From the NCBI GenBank assembly GCA_033439255.1, contig CM065886.1, positions 1 to 64,000 on the forward strand: a stretch of 64,000 nucleotides of DNA, in the 5' to 3' direction. This document shows positions 33,635-44,151 of the stretch, piece by piece; position 1 is the stretch's first letter, and every line of letters starts with the position of its first letter. The stretch comes from Hericium rajendrae (Eukaryota; Basidiomycota; Agaricomycetes; Russulales; Hericiaceae). The position numbers and the translations under genes are program-made. The notes below the pieces were generated by a model, which made no database searches, was not told the origin of the DNA, and saw only the letters and a list, made by a program, of their open reading frames with translations.

Positions 33635-35590
33635 CTAGGAGAGGCCCCCCAGACATTGGCTGTTTTGAACGTCACGAAGGAGCTGTTCATCGCAGGCCGT
33701 AAGGTCCTCTTTGGCCGGCAGCGCAGTCCCGGCCTTGATCGCCTCGAGAATCTGCGTATGCAGCTGGTATCGCCGAGTGCCGCACCATAGCGCCCAGATT
33801 GTCTTCCCCCTGCCCGTAGCCCTCCAGCCCTCGATCGCCTGCTTCGCCCACTCCGTAGGATCCTCAGGTGGGACTATGGGTACGGTGAAAAAGAGCTCGG
33901 CGTACGGGGCCACCCATGAAGGGGCGTTGAGGTACAGCGAGGGTACCCTGAATAGGCACTCCTGGCAGTCGACGCGCATGCGCTTGTGCGTGCGCTTGTC
34001 ATCTGGGTGGGCGACCCAACGGACCACGGGCGATTTGGCACCGCAGAGAGGGCAGCAGATGTTGAGACCCCAGGGCCTCCCTCCGGCCTGCGAGGCAAGC
34101 ATGGCCGTACCCTCCACCTTCCCGCCTGTCCCCCGCTGAATGACGTTGATGGAGAGACAGCCAAGGTCTTTTGCCAGGGAGAATTCGGCAAAAACTTTTT
34201 TTTTGCACGTCAAAGGTGGATGTCGCCGACCCAAACTCGGCCACCAGGTTGAGCACCTTCGAGCCGACTTTCTCTTGCAGGACGAAGCCAGCTCCAAAAC
34301 CGACCACAGCATCAAAGACACCGCTGTGTGACAGGGTTATCTCTCAGGCTGGGCTGCGTCGAGGTATACGCAGCTTCACTTACTTCGATATGAGAAGTTG
34401 GAGAGAGCGTAACGAGCGCACATCGTCTATTGCGTACCCGCAAGACAGAACAAACAAGACCTTTTGCAAAAAACGTGGGGCTTTGAGCTGGGCGATGATG
34501 TGCTCGCCAAGGTAGCAGCTTATCACCTACAAGGGGGTCAGCCAGGATTCGCACCACAACAAACAACAAGAAAGTGTTTACGTCACTGGCAGACATGAAG
34601 GAGCCGTTGAAGTTCAAGAGCCCCGTGGGGGTACTGTGCGCGGCGAGCGCCACGCAAAAGCGGGGCTGCGCCATCTGCTGGCTAACCCAGTGCTCAAACT
34701 GGTTGCCACGGTTTTGGACAAAGGCATTCGTCACTTTGACTTTGGTCAACTTGAGGTCTACAACCAAATGCTGAAAGCGGCGCGTCGCATCGACGAGATA
34801 TGAAATCAAAACCAAGCGCAAAGCTTACGTGTGGCATGGTGTTCTGAGTGGAAAGATGCCCATAATATGTTGTGAGCATCCTGGCAAAGTGGGAGCAGTT
34901 CGCTTCGTTGGCACGGAGGGAATAGATGGCCAAAGGACGTGGGAGAGGTGGAAAATGGACCTGCCACGGGTTGCCTGATGTTGTATACTACAGATGGGCA
35001 GTGAGAAAGTTTTCATAGGAAGGACGAGTGTTGTTACTGGTGTTATCTTGCGCTGGCGCTTGTAGCAGAGCGGACACTCGAACGTCATGGGGTCGTGGCC
35101 GAGTTCAAAGGGGCCAACGCAGCACTCGCCTGGGTGGTCTGAGGCACAGAACGTGTGCTCACATTTGGTGCAGGATAAGAGATTGTTGTGATCGCCGCAG
35201 GCAGCACAACGCTGGAAATGAATTTTTAGAACCTGCTTTCAAGAATGTGCGAAATGTTACAAACGTGTGGAGTCACCAGGCCTGTAGGCAAGGGCAACGG
35301 CCTGGGCACGGCCAACGTCGTCGAGACAGCAGCTAGCATATGAAAGACCCAGGTGGGCAAATTGAGGGCACTGCACGTGAGGTGTTTGACTCACGCAATG
35401 TGCTGTTGGTGAAGTCAGCCACGTGGCCCGTTGTGGAGGTGGATTGGTCGTCGTCAGGCCAAAGGCCATCCTGCCCAGTTGCCATCCCTCTTGATCGCTT
35501 TTTGTTCTTGTTTTTCTTTTTGCTCGTACGTTTCAGGGGGATCACCGCGGCAGAGGCGGGACGGGGCTTGCGTGCGCCCTGGACGTCCAT
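33635..35590 (-). pseudogene. Decayed zinc-finger protein gene, paralog of 42121-43955
   Basis: Starts at 35590 with a basic region (KKKNKNKKRSR) and MATGQDGLWPDDDQ, both shared with the paralog. The next exon has a cysteine/histidine cluster (CAACGDHNNLLSCTKCEHTF, then CCVGPF and FECPLCY) of PHD/RING-like spacing. A second zinc-binding segment follows (CCPLCGAKSP, VDCQECLFRVPSLYL). Relative to the paralog there is a one-base loss near 35025, a TAG at 34988-34990 where the paralog has CAG, and a TAG at 34527-34529 where it has CAG (this one could have become a splice acceptor). A nine-A run at 34196-34204 (minus) shifts the frame again. No single reading gives a full product, so I call a pseudogene. 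The paralog's family is itself unknown. Confidence 0.7.
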
Positions 35591-36153
35591 GTTGGATGAG
35601 GATGGAGGTCAGGACGAGAGGTGCCTTGGCGAGTTCGCCGCGTTGTCAACAGCAGCATCACGTGCTCCGAAGTCGGGTCGGCTGTCTAATTTGATTGATT
35701 AGTGGCGTGGGCTGCAGTGTCGGCAAAGAGGAGGGTCCGCGCATAGATACGGCTGAGTGGGGGCACTGCTGGGACTCGGGGGTTGGGTGCCTCATTACCA
35801 AGCGCATGAGTTTGTAATGTGAGTTGTGCGAGCTTCGACTGAGTTGGAGTTTGCACCAGGTTGAAAACGACATTGCCAATTTTGTGCATGCTGCACATGA
35901 ATAGGGTGCCGAACTTTGGCCAGGCCAAAACGCAGTACCAAACTCAGAACTGTGCCTCGGTCGGGAATCGACCTGCGGGAAGATTGGCTTGCGCTGGTTC
36001 TTTGTCGGCCGGGCATGGTCGTCGGCAACATAGCCGCTCGCTTAGTCAGATTAGCATGGTAAGTGAAAATGATGGCAACAATATGGTTCTGGCCATCGCC
36101 TGACGCATGCCTCAGGCCAAAACACTTCCATCCCCCCTCCCGACCGTGTCACA
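35591..36153. other. Intergenic between divergent starts (zinc-finger pseudogene and SET gene)
   Basis: About 560 bp separates the minus-strand start at 35590 from the plus-strand start at 36154, so promoters for both should be here. Short open frames on both strands (35686-36103) have no domain. A GTCGATTCCCGACC stretch near 35970 recalls a tRNA T-arm, but the rest of a tRNA is missing. Confidence 0.4.
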
Positions 36154-39100
36154 ATGCTTCCTGTAAACTCATTGGCGCATCTGTCTTCGCTCGAAGTCGA
36201 CTTGGCCCAGGCTTTTCGACAGATTTGGGACAAATACCAGAACTGGAAGAAGGAGCGCAGTGCCAAAGACAGCCGGGCATTCCATGAGTTTATTGCTATA
36301 AACGAGAATACATGGTTGAAGTCGGATGTCGATATGTAGGTTGATATGCTACATAGTGCGTTTTTGCTCACGTGGAGCAGGGATGCCAACGCGTGCTGTC
36401 CCGTAACGGACCACCCATCGCGCCTGGAGATGGAAGGTCAGTGGATGATATGAAACGGTCATCGTCCCATGTCATTCACCTGTGGCAGTGGATACCATCA
36501 CGCTGGAGGCAGCACGGGTAGTGCTGGCCATGAATTGTGGGAGGGACAACAAAGTGACCGTGAAGCAGATTGATGAGGCAGAGATTTTGCCCAAGGCCCT
36601 CGAGACCAAAGGACACCGTCCAGGTCTTTTCTCTCTGGCGCTACGCAGGTAACGTGCCCGGCATCGAGTGCTTGTGGCAAACTCATTCTTAACTTCTGCA
36701 ATCCCCACTCAGCTGCCTCCTCCCTCCTCAGCTTTCAGACCGCGAGTTTGCCCTAGGGCTGGCTGGAGTGATCAACTTTGCCAAGCTTCGTGAGTTTATC
36801 GCATCATATCAGGATAGCCCGACATCTGAAAAATTTGCAGGTCCTACATAGTTCTACATATCTTATATAGAAGTCATAGACCCATAGCACCTCCCTTTAC
36901 TACATAGCCCTCATAGCTCAAAGGGAGTGCTATGGAGTGCTATGAGATGCTATAGAGCTAAAAGAGGTGCTATGAACTACTATCATAGTGATCATAGCTA
37001 ACTATGAAGCTATTATAGGGTGCCTAGCTATTAAATCTATCAGAGCTATGCTATCTACTTACATTATACTCAATATATAAACTTAACACATCTATCAAAG
37101 TAATAAGATCTATTAGAACTATCAAAATTCTTATCCAGCTATTAAGCAAATCTTATATTCATTATTACTATCAAAATATCATATCAAAATATTGTTTTAA
37201 AAGTAATTATTTCAATCCTATATTATATTAATCAATCTAATATATTATAACATTATAATCTAATAATAGACTTTATTATTTACTACAACAATACTTACAA
37301 CTCAAAAAGATAACAAGTTAATAAAATCTACTTAATCTAAAAAGCGAAAATCTATTAATTAAAGATATGAGATAACATAAACACAGAGACAAAGACAATA
37401 AAAGATCAACTCACCTTAACTTGAGAAGATAACAAAGACATAACTAGACAAGACATTAGTAAAGAACATAGAATGTTAAATTAAAGTCAACACACCTTAA
37501 GATAATTGAGCAAGAGAATAACGAGCAACGAGCCAAGAAAGCACGACGACGAGCAAAAGAGGAGCAACGGCGAGCAAGCAACGACGACGACGACGACGAG
37601 GCCGACGTGGCGAGAGATGGTGGGGGTTAGAGAGCAAGAGGCGATACGCGTCGCGCGAGCCTTATATACGATTCCCGGGCGAAGCCGAGATTCGTGGCTG
37701 CCGGGCGTTGCCGACGCCGCGTCAGAGACTGAGGATTAGATTTCGTTAACTTGTGTTTGCTGATTCGTAGCATACGGTACATAAGTTAGACATGTAGCTC
37801 ATATAATCGAATGGTATGAATGTATTTTATATGTAGTCTTTTTTTCTAAATTATAGCGATTTTATTCGATTAACAATGTTCGAGATGTTTGAACTCGCGC
37901 AATCGATAGCTCGAGCACTAAGGCGCCGCATCGTTCGACTTGTCCTCCGTACTTCTCAATGACTCCCGTCCATCTCTCCACCTCGCTCTCCTCGTTCTCC
38001 TCGTTCCTCGTCAATTCGAAGGGCTGTAGGATTTGATGGAAGCCCGGAGGGCTCAAGGTAAGTAAAAAAACACCTATATTCGTTTCTATTGTACTGATTT
38101 CGAGAGTATCGCTCGTTATCCGAGCGATACTCTCGTTTTTTTCTCGTTCTTTCGTGCTTCCACCCCCCCCATCGCCGCCCTTTCCCCATTCCCGCCCTCC
38201 TCGCATTCTCGTCGCATCCCCCGCATCGGTGCCACGTCGCAATACGCGACGTTCTCCGCGCGTGGCTCCGACGCCCCGCGGCCTACCCCAACGTCCCGCG
38301 CACGGCTTCAACAGCCTGCGCCATCCCTCATGTCTTCCGCACGGCTGCGACAGCCCACACCCAACCTCGGCACCCTCGACACGGCCACGACAACGAACGT
38401 CGAGTCCCGTTGCCGTGGCAACGGGACTCGAGTGGTACTGCGTCCGCCCGTTCCTGCACGCGCGCGGACGAGCACGTACGTCCCCGACGATGTGCGTCTG
38501 CGCCCGCGTGTGGCCAGGACTGCGCGCGCCTGTATCCATCCACCTATACCCACCAGACTGCGCGTGCTCGGCCTTCCGCACTTTGTGCCACGTCCACCCC
38601 GCGCGCTACGTTGACACCCCGGAGCGCCCCATCGACGCCCTCCGCACCGTGCTAATGCTCTCCGCACCACGCTGTCGTCCTTCGCGCCGCACCTGTGTCC
38701 TCCGCGCCGCGCCTGTGCCCTCCGTGCCGCGCCTGTGCCCTCCGCGCCGTGCCTGCGTGCTCCGCACCGTCTTCGCGCCATCCGCTCCGCCATCGCGCCA
38801 TTCGTTCGCCCCCAGTGCGCTCCCTGCTGCATGCATGCGCTCCCTGCTGCACATGCGCAGTTTCCGCCGTGTCTATGCGCTCACCGCCGCCTCCACGCCG
38901 TCCGCGCCACGTCCACGCGCTCTGCGCCATCAGCGGCTTGTCCGCGGCGTTCCCCTCGTGTCCGCGCCGTCCGCATCGTGTCCGCGCCGTCCGCATCGTG
39001 TCCGCGCCGTCCGCATCGTGTCCGCGCCGTCCGCGCCATGTCCGTGCCGTCGGTGCCATATCCGCACCTTCTCCGCTTTCCGCTTCACCTCGCGCGCGTT

Positions 39101-41144
39101 GTCACCATCTGCGCGCGACCTAACGCTATGCGCACGGACCTCGGCGTGGCGCGCCCGATGTTAGCCATGCATGCATGGCTGCCTGGGATTTGCTTTTGGC
39201 ATAAGTAGTTATTGTATAATTCCTTGTACCAGAAATGAGTTAGATATAATAAAATTTAAATTTTTGACTTCTCATTATAGAGTCTACCATACCTGACATA
39301 GGGCTGATAGAATCCATAGCAAGCCTATGGTGATACATAGCTATGATAGCAATGGCTCACAGGTACATAGATCTATATACCTTTGACCTGCTGCTATGAA
39401 GGCTATGATAATGTCCATAGCTCTGCATAGGTACAAGGGTGGCTATATAGACCTCATAGCACTATATGAGGGCACATAGTTTAGTACTGAGCTATATAAA
39501 TTTCCAATTTTTCAGATGGAGTGCCCCAAGAATTATGGGCTTGGAGGTGAGCAGGCCAAAGCCGCCAGGCCACAAAGCAGTGCAATTTGGTGCATATGTT
39601 GTTGGAGAGATGAAGGAGACAAGCGAGGCTGAGGTTGCTTCCCAAGATGACAGCGGTGACGCAGGCCACTACACACCGTAAGGCACAAGAGGGCAGTTTG
39701 GATGTTGACGAAGAATCTTACCCAGCAGCATAATAGAATGGCCCCATGCAAGCACGACGGGGGGTGTACCACTGCAGAGTGCGTCTGTTTTGAACGCAAG
39801 CTCCACTGCAAGCCCGAATGCGTGTGCGGTGAATCTAAGGGCGGATGTAAGCCCCACTCAGCTTTGCAAGCGAAATGGGAGCTGAAGCACATAACCTAGC
39901 AGGCAGGCGCAAGTGGCGAGGGTGTAAGTGCGATCACGTCAACAGGACGGAGCGCTGCACGCGGTGCGTGTGTGTCGCCCAAGGGCGACAGTGCGAACCA
40001 AATGTCTGTAGAGGGTTGAGTGGAGAGTGAGTGGGCATAGAAGTGCACTCGGCTGCATCGCTGACTTTTTCCGTGCTAGCGGACAGGCAGGTAAGCCCTA
40101 GTTATCTTTTGCGCTGACTTGCTACATGGCAGGCTGTCTTGTTAGCAGGTCAGGGCTGCACAAATTATATGCTGGCACAAAATGGTGAGAAGGACGTGGC
40201 AGTGGAGCTTTCTGACTCTGGGTTTGGGCATGGGCTGTTTGCCCAGCAGGCCATCGCGAAGGGAGCTTTCGTCATCGGTGAGTTTAGTGGCCGAGATGGC
40301 CTCGTAACAGGTGTACGCTGACAGATGGCGCAGAGTACGTAGGTGAGGTCATCTCAAGACCGCTGCTTGAGGAGCGAGCGTACGTTTGTGTTTCTACCAC
40401 TGGACGCCACTGAATGGGCGCGGGAGTAGAAGGCTGGGTTGGCTCATCGACCACAACTACATCTTCGAACTCAACGCAACACAGGCTGTTGACGCAACGT
40501 TCCGGGGAAATTTGGCACGGTTCATCAACCACGCGTCAGCAAGTGAGGCCAACTGCTTTGCCAAAGGCAAGGGTTCTGCTGTTTCTTTATCGTGCCAGGA
40601 CTGATGGAGCATCCAGTGCTACTGTTTGGCAACACGCACCACATTTCCATCACAGCAGGTGCTGTGCCGGCTTTGTTCTGATAGTTGTGTTGCTGACTTT
40701 GGATAAGGGCGGACTATTGCAAAGGGTTCCGAGCTATTGATGGATTATGGACCGCTGTATTTTTGCAGCGATATGGAGGAGGATGAGGACAAGGACAAGG
40801 TCAGGTCAGATGGCCTGAAGATGGGTGCAGAGGAAGCAGGTTGGGTGGTACAGAAGGTGCTCAAAACCCGACCAGGCCTCGGTCCACGCGAGGAGGTTGA
40901 CAGCACGCAGTCAGACAAGGACAAGGATGGGCGCAAGGACGACGACAATGGCAGCTGCAGCACTGGCTACAGGCCGCTTAAGATGTGTGCACGGAAAACA
41001 GTTCGGATGTGGGCAAGAAAAACAGCTGGGAAGGCACAAGGAAACGAACGAGGGCTAACCACCAGGAGATATGGTGAGGGGGTCAGGACGAGGTGGCGGT
41101 GCTTTAAATTGACGTACGTTTGTTTAGATAGAAAGGGGGCATGA
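36154..41144 (+). CDS. E(z)/KMT6-like histone methyltransferase with CXC and SET domains, split by a 2.7-kb insertion
   Basis: The expected activity is lysine methylation of histone H3, K27 by homology to E(z)/EZH2. The 5' part (36154-36840) gives four in-phase exons of unrecognised sequence. After the insertion, exons from 39515 encode the cysteine-rich CXC domain (PCKHDGGCTTAECVCFERKL, CKPECVCGES, WRGCKCDHVNRTERCTRCVC, QCEPNVC) and the SET domain (AEYVGEVISR, LARFINHASASEANCFAK, HISITAGRTIAKGSELLMDY). The NH..NC and ELxxDY motifs are intact. SET introns are 40278-40324, 40380-40429, 40567-40616 (GC-AG) and 40659-40707. An 11-nt micro-exon near 40079 (CGGACAGGCAG) is needed to join CXC and SET. 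The C-terminus after the SET domain is acidic, then basic. A direct splice from 36840 to 39515 does not keep frame, so the 5' part may be cut off. Confidence 0.85.
36841..39514. mobile_element. Candidate non-autonomous element inserted in the SET gene
   Basis: Coding sequence stops at about 36840 (SEKFAG) and resumes at 39515. The ends are AT-rich with many CTATG/CATAG words; the interior (37500-39180) is GC-rich, with a GAC-GAC-GAC run near 37580 and a CCGTCCGCATCGTGTCCGCG tandem repeat at 38950-39060. Imperfect inverted ends are visible: GCCCTCATA followed by AGTGCTATGAG on the left, and the reverse complement on the right has GCCCTCATA then AGTGCTATGAGG. ACATAGTT occurs at both edges (36846 and 39474) and could be an 8-bp target duplication, as in hAT elements. 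No transposase is encoded; the open frames inside follow the GC repeats and are not convincing. Confidence 0.5.
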
Positions 41145-41984
41145 TATGGAGTAGTAGGTAGGACAGAGAGGGAGGGTACGTGAATTCATCGGCGAACAAG
41201 CATCGTTATGTTATTAGGGACTGCGTACCAACACCTCATGCTCAAACAAGGCCTGCAAATGAATAGCACGGCCCAATCCCAAGACTGACCAAAGCCGCCA
41301 TTCCGCGCTGCCCCATGTCCTTGGGCTCGTGTCATTGGCGGTGCAAGCATTCATGGCATGTGTTGAGACCAAGGGGGATAAAAGCCTGACAATCTCCAAC
41401 CAGCGACCCCTGCCCTGCCGTCATCTCCAAGGACAACATTCTGCAGGTTGACATTGTCGTGGGTGAGCGTGTGCAGCTTCCTTCACACATCGCCTTCGGC
41501 CAGGCCCATGGTGCAAAACCCTTCGACTGTGTGCTGGTTAAACCCCTGTGTGAGCTGGGCATATAAACTGAACCGAGTATGGTGATATCAGTCCTCACCG
41601 GCACCGAACCATATTCCAGACAGGCAGAGGGGAACGGCGCGAGTGACTGCGCTGCGTGGGGCAGAGGATGGGGCAGTGGCCCTGAGAAGTTGGACACGAT
41701 AGCATGCGAAGCACACGCAGACTCGTTGGCTATGAGGCACACTTGGCGTAGGAAGTTCTTCGAGAAATAGCAGCGCATTGGATACGGTGGGGCGGCAAAA
41801 TGGAGCTGGCAATAGGATAATAAGGATGAGGTACAAAATGAAAAGACGATAGCACAGCAGAAAGATGGGGTCAAGATGGAGGGGAATGGGTGAGAAACAA
41901 GGTGCATAAAAGGGGAGATCATATTATATTATATTGGCTGTGGCCACAGATGACGACGAGATCATAGAGTAGTACGACAGAGCT
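41145..41984. other. Intergenic, no gene supported
   Basis: An open frame of 196 codons on the minus strand (41332-41922) has mixed hydrophobic and Ser/Pro content and no match to a family I know. The sequence from 41985 leftwards in the minus direction is the 3' tail of the zinc-finger gene beyond its premature stop. Confidence 0.4.
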
Positions 41985-42120
41985 CTTAGTTCCAGTTCCA
42001 CAGCCTCTGGATTTGTGAAACGTCGTGACCCAGCTGTTCATCGCAGGCTGTAAGGTCCTCTTTGGCTGGCAGTGCAGTTCCAGCCTTGATCGCCTCGAGA
42101 ATCTGCACATGCAGCTGGTA

Positions 42121-43955
42121 TCACCGAGTGCTGCACCACAGGGGCCAGACTGCCTTCCCCCTGTCTGTAGTCTTCCAGCCCTCGATCGCCTGCTTTGCCC
42201 AGGCCGCAGGGTCCTCAGGCAGGACCATGGGAATGCAGAAAAAGAGGCCACGGAATCGAGTCACCCACGAAGGGGGGGTGAGGTACAGCGAGGGTACCTT
42301 GAAGAGGCACTGCGCGCAGTCAACGCGCATCCGTGTGTGTTTGTCCCGCTTGTCCGCTGGGTGGGACAACCAGCGGACGAGGGGCTGTTCAGCGCCACAG
42401 AAGGGGCAGTGGATGTCGAGACCCCAGGGCCTCACTTCGGGCTGCGACATGAGCATCGCAGTACCCTCCACCTTCCCGGCTGCGCCGCGCTGCAAGACGT
42501 TGACCGACGTGGACTGAAGGCTGGTCTGGAGGGAAAACTCTGCAAAAACATTTTTTTGCAAGTCGAGCATCGACATGGCCGTCGAAAAATTGGCCACAAC
42601 CTTCAGCAACCTGAGGCTGACATTTTCGTGCACGACAAATGCAGAGCCGAAGCTGATCACGGTGTCGAAGAGACCGCTGAATGAGAGAGACATGTTTAAC
42701 GGCGGGTTGCGTTGAGGCATGCACAATATACCTCACCTGGAAACCAGGCCTTGCAGGTGACGGAACGAGTCTGAGTTGTCCACGGCAGGACCGCAAGGCA
42801 GAAGGATGAGCAACTTGTGTGCAAAACCTGGCTGTTTGAGTCGGGTGACCATGTGGTCGCCAAGATAAAGATCTATCTCCTGCAGGGTGTGATTCAAATG
42901 TCTGCAAAAACATTCAACGAAAAGCGTGCTTACGCTTTGAATGGCCACCACGTTGTTCATAGTTTTCAAGCGCCCCGAACGATCGCTCGGAGCACAAAGC
43001 ATGACGCACACACGCGGAGGCTCAATCTGCATTGCCTGCCAGGATTGTTGCTGCTTGCAGCGTCGATCGACACACGAGGGCCGCGATTGCGTGGGGTTCA
43101 TTTTGATGTCCAGGATGAAAAACTGTGAAAGGACCAAGTCGTTGACGAGAAACATACAAAGACACAGCGCTTACCTGCGGCATGGATTTCTGGCCGGACA
43201 CGTAGTTGAAGTGGGGGAGAACCATCTCAGAGAGGTGAGATGCGTCTGGTTCACTGGCATGCAGCGAAAGTATCAAGCATGGCTGTCGGACTGCAGGGAA
43301 ATGGATCTGCCACGGGGCCCCTACCGTGAAATACTGCAACGAGGTGGTGAGATGCTTTGCATAAGAAGGGGCAGGCGTTCTCACTGGTGGGATCGTACGC
43401 TCCTCAGCCCAGCAGACTGGGCAGCGGAATACAGCCGGGCTTTGGGCCAGTTCGGGCAGGGTGATGCAGGCCGTGCCTCGGTGCTCTGACGTGCAGAAGG
43501 GACGGTTGCATCGGATGCAGCAGTACAGGTTTGACATATCCCCACAAGAAACGCAGCACTGCAAAGAAATAAGAAAGCCCCGCTGGATTGGGTGGGGTTG
43601 TACCACATGTGCAGGAGGCCGGAACGCACCATGCCAGGAGATTCATCTGCGGCACCGCCAGGGCCTGTGGGGGATGCCAGCGCGGTCGAAGCAGGGGCTA
43701 CATTTACAAAACGAGATTGGCAAATATTGAGAGCACCGCGCATAATGTGTTTGACTTACCTGATGCAGTGCTGGCTGACGAGGCCATGTGCCCTGTTGTG
43801 GAGGTGGGTTGGTCGTCGTCAGGCCAAAGGCCATCCTGCCCAGTTGCCATCGCTCTTGATCGCTTCTTTTTTTTGTTTTTATTTTTGCTCGTGTGTTTGA
43901 GGGCGATCGCGGCGGCGGAGGCGGGATGGCGCTTGTGTGGACTTTCAATGTCCAT
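42121..43955 (-). CDS. Zinc-finger protein of unknown family, C-terminally truncated paralog of 33635-35590
   Basis: The ATG at 43955 begins MDIESPHKRHPASAA, with a basic run (KNKNKKKKRSR). A proline/glycine exon (to the donor after SPGM) leads to CCVSCGDMSNLYCCIRCNRP, then FCTSEHRGTACITL and FRCPVCW, a PHD/RING-like Cys/His cluster. Later exons encode HLNHTLQEIDLYLGDHMV and a final exon with HCPFCGAEQPLVRW and VDCAQCLFKVPS, a second zinc site. Introns are short and in phase. The frame ends at a TGA (42121-42123) where the paralog has CGA; without it the frame would continue about 45 codons to ~41985 through RYQLHVQILEAIKAG-like sequence shared with the paralog. So this copy is nearly complete but probably shortened. 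The gene is divergent from the paralogous gene at 44152. Confidence 0.65.
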
Positions 43956-44090
43956 GATGGACGAGGATGGAGGTTTGAGAGAAGAGGCAGCGCCAAGCAG
44001 CGCTTGCGGTGGCAAAGGCTGGCGATGTCGGAGTTCCATTGGAGGCTAACATGAGGCTGCACCGCCACACGGCAAAAACGAGGCTGTGCG

Positions 44091-44099
44091 TATATATAG
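44091..44099 (+). promoter_or_regulatory. Probable TATA box for the gene at 44152
   Basis: TATATATAG lies 53 bp upstream of the ATG at 44152, within the 196-bp gap between divergent start codons (43955 on minus, 44152 on plus). Position and sequence fit a core promoter; untested. Confidence 0.5.
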
Positions 44100-44151
44100 T
44101 TGATGAAGCGTGATGAGTGTACGCTGCTAGCACTAGCCAACCCAACCCAGC

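Noticed and set aside
35930-36010. Possible tRNA (GTCGATTCCCGACC resembles a T-arm)
   Set aside because: No matching acceptor stem, D-arm or A-box at the right spacing on either strand.
38154-39164. 336-codon plus-strand frame inside the insertion
   Set aside because: It follows a GC-rich tandem repeat (CCGTCCGCATCGTGTCCGCG) and has comparable open frames on the opposite strand, so it is probably not a gene.
41332-41922. 196-codon minus-strand frame
   Set aside because: No recognisable motif, mixed hydrophobic and Ser/Pro composition, and no splice or paralog support.
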